Of a stretch of 64,000 nt of DNA, positions 59,295 to 64,000 are shown piece after piece; the first letter of the stretch is position 1; the number at the start of each line of letters is the position of its first letter. Origin of the DNA: Nymphaea colorata (Eukaryota; Streptophyta; Magnoliopsida; Nymphaeales; Nymphaeaceae); the NCBI RefSeq assembly GCF_008831285.2, contig NC_045142.1, positions 24,177,300 to 24,241,299 on the forward strand, given 5' to 3'. The translations under genes and the position numbers were made by a program. Below the pieces are notes generated by a model that saw nothing but the letters and a program-made list of their open reading frames with translations, was not told the DNA's origin and made no database searches.

Positions 59295-60905
59295 TGGTTA
59301 CTTCAAAGCACCGTGGCCAGGCTGATGCTTGACAAATAGTGCGACAATTTGTAGCAATATGACCATTATTTCCACAAGCAAAGCAAGATCCAACCTGATT
59401 TTTCGAAGAACAATCTTGAGTTTTATTGCGACCTCTTATATACTTAAAGCGATTGCCACCAAAATTTTGGTTTTTCATAGTAAAATTTGTTGATGGAGTT
59501 CCAATAGGGAGATTATCAACTTCATCCAATTGCGCCTCATGAATAAGCAACATAGCAAGCAAGTCTTTCATATTAATAGGATCAACTCTGGTGTTCAAAG
59601 CAGTTCTAAGATACCCATATTCTCCCGATGGTAAACCAGTCATGATGCATGTGATCAAATCATCATCATCTACTAGTTTGGATGTAAGAGCTAATTGGTG
59701 AGCAATACTTTTTGCTGCAGAAATATTTCGAAATAGTTTCGGTGCCTTTTCTTAAGTTTTGAAGTTGGTTTCTCAACTGTTTGATTCTAGCTCTTGAGTG
59801 GGCAACATACATACGTTTGAAGGTATTCCATAATTCATGAGAGGAAGAAATACCCACAACATGACTACAAACAAGATCAGTTAAAGATCAAAGAATCCAA
59901 CTTAATAAAAGCTGATCTAATCTGTATCATTCATCATACTTTGGATTACGACATTTTAAGTCATTGTTGTCATCAATCCATTCAGAGGGACATGGTTACT
60001 TCAAAGCACCGTGGCCAGGCTGATGCTTGACAAATAGTGCAACAATTTGCAGCAATATGACCATTATTTCCACAAGCAAAGCAAGATCCAACCTGATTTT
60101 TCGGAGAACAATCTTGAGTTTTTTTGCGACCTCTTATATGCTTAAAGCGATTGCCACCAAAATTTTGGTTTTTCATAGTAAAATTTGTTGATGGAGTTTC
60201 AATAGGGAGATTATCAACTTCATCCAATTGCGCCTCATGAATAAGCAACATAGCAAGCAAGTCTTCCATATTAATAGGATCAACTCTGGTGTTCAAAGCA
60301 GTTCTAAGATACCCATATTCTCCCGATGGTAAACCAGTCATGATGCATGTGATCAAATCATCATCATCTACTAGTTTGGATGTAAGAGCTAATTGGTGAG
60401 CAATACTTTTTGCTGCAGAAATATTTCGAAATAGTTTCAGTGCCTTTTCTTAAGTTCTGAAGTTGGTTTCTCAACTGTTTGATTCTAGCTCTTGAGTGGG
60501 CAGCATACATACGTTTGAAGGTATTCCATAATTCATGAGAGGAAGAAATTCCCACAACATGACTACGAACAAGATCAGTTAAAGATCAAAGAATCCAACT
60601 TAATAAAAGCTGATCTAATCTGTATCATTCATCATACTTTGGATTACGACATTTTAAGTCATTGTTGTCATCAATCCATTTAAAGGGACATGGTTGTTTA
60701 CCACCTATGAAACCCATGAGATTATAACTCTTAAAGAGAGGCGTAAACTGAGATTCCAAATCAAATAATTGTCCGATGCAAGCTTAATGGGAAGCAAATA
60801 TTGAAGATTTGTAGGCGCAGGAAGAACTGGAAAAATCTGACCTATAGTTGGAGATGTGTCTGGTGTAGCAGACTCTGATGCATGATTGGTATTGTTTTTA
60901 GCCAT
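59295..60905 (-). pseudogene. copia gag remnant with a 0.7 kb internal tandem duplication
   Basis: Minus strand. Gag starts MAKNNTNHASES at 60905 and continues (LLPIKLASDNYLIWNLSLR) with stops and frame changes. 60692-59994 and 59993-59295 are two direct copies with a 699 bp period, each with SSHELWNTFKRMY, ITCIMTGLPSGEYGYLRTAL and the CCHC knuckle CFACGNNGHIA(A/T)NC. After the second knuckle the sequence ends at the inverted-repeat arm. Protease, integrase and RT are absent. The gag type resembles Tto1/RE1-like copia elements. Confidence 0.85.
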
Positions 60906-61645
60906 TTTTGAAAACCTACACAGCTATTCAATTCTTGCAACTGCAAAGACTTGTGGCACTTCAAAAATCCACAGCGCCCGCCCTGGTCTCAACTCAGAAA
61001 AATCTGAGATTTAGAGGGTAGAAAGCCGAGAAGAAGACGATTCCAATGAATATAAGATCGTTCAAAATGAGTGTCGGAGGAATTAGCGCCGAAGATTTGA
61101 AATTGGCAAGTTTTGGCTCTTTCGCTGGTGAGAAGGTTGATTTCGGGCTGTGTCAACGCCTGGACACGTGCAAGAAAGGGCAAGGACACAATGACACGAT
61201 GTTGATCGTGTTGAAGAAGGCCGACACGTGCTGAGCGGGACTCGGTGTCGGTTGAAGACAATGTTTAACGCGACACGGAGGCGGTACTCGTCGAGTGGTG
61301 CTGGCGTGGCTGCGTGAAACTCGACGGGACTCACGAATCCCTGTCGTGTCCCGCTGATGATGACATGAAACCGAGGTTCTTCACCGGCGACTGAAGAACA
61401 TGGCAAAATATTTTGCCGGGATTCTTTGAAATCGCCAGAAAACGGACACCGCTCGAAAAAAGATCAGAATACTGCGACAAAACTTCAAAATCAGATTCCA
61501 AGCTCGATCTTGGGCCAAATCGAGTGTTCTTAGGCTCGTTTTGCTCTTTTGGACCCACTGTAGGCTGGATTCCTTACTGAAACACCAGGTGGTTGCAGAA
61601 AAGAAGGACGACCAAGTCTGCTATAGAGTTTCACTGCTGTAAGCG
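60906..61645 (-). other. untranslated leader of the copia remnant
   Basis: Lies between the primer-binding site (61660-61646) and the gag start (60905). It is more GC-rich than its surroundings, with no convincing protein. Confidence 0.5.
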
Positions 61646-61660
61646 CCGACTCTGATACCA

Positions 61661-61908
61661 TAAAAGAGATAGAGGCAAACACAAAGACACAGAGAGTTTT
61701 AACTTGGTTCGACTCAGGAACGAGTCTACATCCACGAACAGAAGTTTCTCTCTCACACTCCTCAATCATTTGTGTGAGAGGTTCCATTGACATTTAAAGG
61801 AATACAGGGGTCATCCATTTCCTGATTTTTAGGATCTTGATTGGCATCAATATCTTGACGATATTGTTGGTTACACCTCTGATTTTCTTTCATAATCTTT
61901 TGTTAACA
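61661..61908 (-). repeat. 5' LTR of the copia remnant
   Basis: On the minus strand it starts TGTTAACAAAAGATTATG and is followed by the primer-binding site TGGTATCAGAGTCGG (61660-61646). The inner end reads CTCTTTTA rather than the canonical CA, so the exact border may be off by a few bases. The matching 3' LTR was not found. Confidence 0.75.
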
Positions 61909-62083
61909 GGAGCGGCAACAGTTTCGCCAGCGACAGTGTTTCCTTGAGCGTTATCTTCAATAGGGAATAAGCCAAAGAGGTGGAATCGCCTCTCTCTTTC
62001 TCCTTACCACCAAAATCGAAATTCAGGTTCGTTTTGGGACCTAGGTAGAGAGAGTATACCCATCAATAAGAATGTCATATTTT
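61909..62083. other. short unassigned stretch
   Basis: On the minus strand, IEDNAQGNTVAGETVAAP is readable just outside the LTR, possibly part of a coding sequence into which the element inserted. Source not recognised. Confidence 0.3.
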
Positions 62084-62852
62084 AATGTAAAGAGTGAATG
62101 CATTCTATTTATATGCACAAAAAAGAAAGTTTCAAATAATTATGGCTTGTGCAAATACCATACATATTTTAATGTATTCTATTTATATAGAAAGAATAAA
62201 CATTAGACATTCATAGTTTACGCAAACGTCAAATTTTAAGAGTTTGAATCCTACTGAAATTTTCTAACCATTATACACATGCAATGTACACGTGTTGGCT
62301 TCTAATGCATATCGAAAGCGTAAAGAGTAAATGGATTCTATTTATAATGCAATGAAAAGAAAGTAACAAATAATTATGACTAATGCAGATACCTTACATA
62401 TTTTTTTATGCATTCTATTTATATACCAAGAAAAAAGTATCAAAAATTCATAGTTTATGCAAACATCAAATTTAGAGTTTGAACCCTACAGAAATTGTCT
62501 AACAATTATAGACACGCAATGTACATGTGTCGGCTTCTAATGCATGTCGAAAGTGTAAAGAGTGAATGCATTCTATTTATATGCAAAGAAAAGAAAATAC
62601 CAAATAATTATGGCTTATGCATATATCATGCATATTTTTATGTATTCTATTTATATATAAAGAAAAAAACATCAAACATTCATAGTTTACACAAACATAA
62701 AATTTTAAGAGTTTGAACTATATTAAAATTGTCTAACAATTATGGACATGCAATGTACACGTGTCTGCTTCTAATGCATATCGAAAATGTAAAGAGTAAA
62801 TGCATTTTATTTATATGCAAAGAAAAGAAAGTACTAAATAATTATAACTAAT
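62084..62852. repeat. inverted block of the 232 bp satellite, about three units
   Basis: Reverse complement of the array at 22160-25885: TCTATTTATATGCA and TCTATTTATATA motifs, TACACGTGT G-box cores and GTAAAGAGTGAATGCATTC recur every about 230 bp. The block lies about 36 kb from the main array, in opposite orientation. Confidence 0.92.
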
Positions 62853-62854
62853 GT

Positions 62855-62937
62855 ATTCTTTGTTGATAACCGTACTTTACACTAGCGCCCAAACATGCGA
62901 ATCCCGACCCCTACAGCTACTGTTATCAACAAAGAAT
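62855..62937. repeat. 16 bp perfect inverted repeat with 51 bp loop
   Basis: ATTCTTTGTTGATAAC (62855-62870) and GTTATCAACAAAGAAT (62922-62937) enclose a GC-richer segment. It begins within a few bases of the end of the satellite block and is followed by the TA microsatellite. Confidence 0.85.
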
Positions 62938-62958
62938 TACCACATATTTCTCTCTGCT

Positions 62959-62960
<2 letters not shown>

Positions 62961-63036
<76 letters not shown>
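62961..63036. repeat. (AT)n microsatellite, 76 bp
   Basis: Uninterrupted AT run. Confidence 0.97.
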
Positions 63037-63039
<3 letters not shown>

Positions 63040-63817
63040 TATTTTTGAACAAGTGCTCCTCCAGCTAATTTTTATGGCTCTGCTATTGTACATTGAAGTA
63101 AAATCCTTCCATTGTCCAGCCTTTCCTCTTATCATGACCACTCGATGGAATATACATGGTGAGAATGATTAAGCTTATTATTTGATAAGAGCGGAGCCAG
63201 AAAAATTATAGTTAAGGGGTATTAAGTAGGTTACTAGAGGCCACAACCCACATGTAACTCACACTTGCTTCGGTTTCTAGTGCCAAAGGGTGGCATGCTC
63301 TGATAGGCCGAATGATTTATCCATCCAAACTTGAAGAAAACAAAAACATCTAAGAATGCGAAATCTTGTGTCATAGATAAAAACCAGTCCCCTCAAAATT
63401 GATTGCTATGCATTTTTTTTCTACAATCCAGTCATACAAATGCGATCTTGAGAATGCTTGGATGGTAAATATATTCTAACTTTAAATCTTTTCATTTAAG
63501 GAATGGTGTTCCTATAGCAATAGAAAAACGAATGGCTCTTATAACGTCAATATTTCACTAGTGGAAGAATCTATTCTTTTATGAACTACTTCAACTAAGA
63601 CTCAATTTAGCATTTATAAACATTGTAGCTTGTTCATCTTTAGTTTGAAATATACCTTAACAATGATTTAAGATGTTTGGGGTTTATCCTTGACCCACCT
63701 GGTCCTCGAAATACCAATTTTCTTGTGTGTATGTGTATAAATATATCATATATGTATATGCAAGAAAAGACATTGTAATCATACATATAATTATAATCAT
63801 ACATATATGTTTCTAAC
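63037..63817. other. intergenic, no supported gene
   Basis: No exon, RNA gene or transposon end could be supported. Confidence 0.5.
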
Positions 63818-63820
63818 TTA

Positions 63821-64000
63821 GGCCACGTTTGATAGCCAAGAAAAATACTGTAGATTGGGTGGTTTTTTTCAATTTCGTACGGCTTCAACCGGTGTCATCA
63901 AACGCAGAAAAAAAATCCACTCAAAAAAGGCTCGATCGGGGTAAGTTTCCCCTGGAAAAAAGTCGGACCCCGAGGGGTCCGACTTTTTTCCAAGGATTTT
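63821..64000. mobile_element. Tourist-like element, cut by window edge, with perfect palindrome
   Basis: GGCCACGTTTGATAGCC follows TTA (63818-63820), the Harbinger target motif. At 63954-63971 and 63974-63991 two exact 18 bp reverse complements (GGAAAAAAGTCGGACCCC) are separated by GA. If this is the centre of a foldback MITE, the other end should lie near 64125 outside the window. Confidence 0.55.

Noticed and set aside
62870-62921. Loop of the hairpin considered as a tRNA
   Set aside because: No cloverleaf arms or conserved TTC loop could be fitted.

Overview
This is nuclear DNA from a flowering plant. Long GT-AG intron genes carry typical land-plant proteins: an At5g58100-like exine membrane protein, a plastid-type terpene synthase, a PXA/PX sorting nexin, LRK10-like receptor kinases and a class II small heat-shock protein. 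Most of the rest is plant transposon sequence: Ty1/copia, L1-type LINE, hAT, PIF/Harbinger (Tourist-like) elements and foldback MITEs. The species cannot be named from the sequence.

Layout. (1) 1-10.5 kb, minus strand: eleven intact exons of an At5g58100-like gene with its start and TATA box; its 3' end lies beyond the left edge. (2) 10.7-13.9 kb: intergenic, with a duplicated block and a CT-rich minisatellite. (3) 14.1-16.6 kb, minus: a seven-exon terpene synthase pseudogene. (4) 16.7-25.9 kb: a satellite of about 232 bp units, each with two TATA-like motifs and most with an ACGT/G-box core, split by a very young copia element (16908-22154). (5) 26-36.8 kb: AT-rich repeats, one arm of a 1.4 kb inverted repeat pair, a receptor-kinase ectodomain fragment and foldback MITEs. 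(6) 36.9-49.0 kb, minus: seven recognisable exons of a decayed sorting-nexin gene, whose introns host an hAT element (37491-40883), a short hAT relative (43592-44299) and a deleted copia element (44755-47970). (7) 49.5-50.8 kb: a large foldback and an hAT MITE. (8) 52-57.8 kb: an LTR remnant, a second terpene-synthase end exon, an L1 remnant split by a 1.26 kb Harbinger-like element carrying a heat-shock promoter and the start of an sHSP gene, and a kinase fragment split by a MITE. (9) 57.8-62.9 kb: the other inverted-repeat arm, a copia LTR-gag remnant with an internal 0.7 kb duplication, and an inverted block of the same satellite. (10) The right edge enters another Tourist-like element with a perfect palindrome.

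Only the At5g58100-like gene looks functional. The terpene synthase, sorting nexin and kinases all carry stops, frameshifts or missing parts. Target-site duplications allow several events to be ordered: copia into satellite, hAT and copia into nexin introns, and Harbinger into LINE. The most unusual feature is the Harbinger-like element at 54402-55664, which has captured a heat-shock promoter, TATA box, leader and the first 70-odd codons of a class II sHSP. The promoter-like satellite beside the terpene synthase is second.
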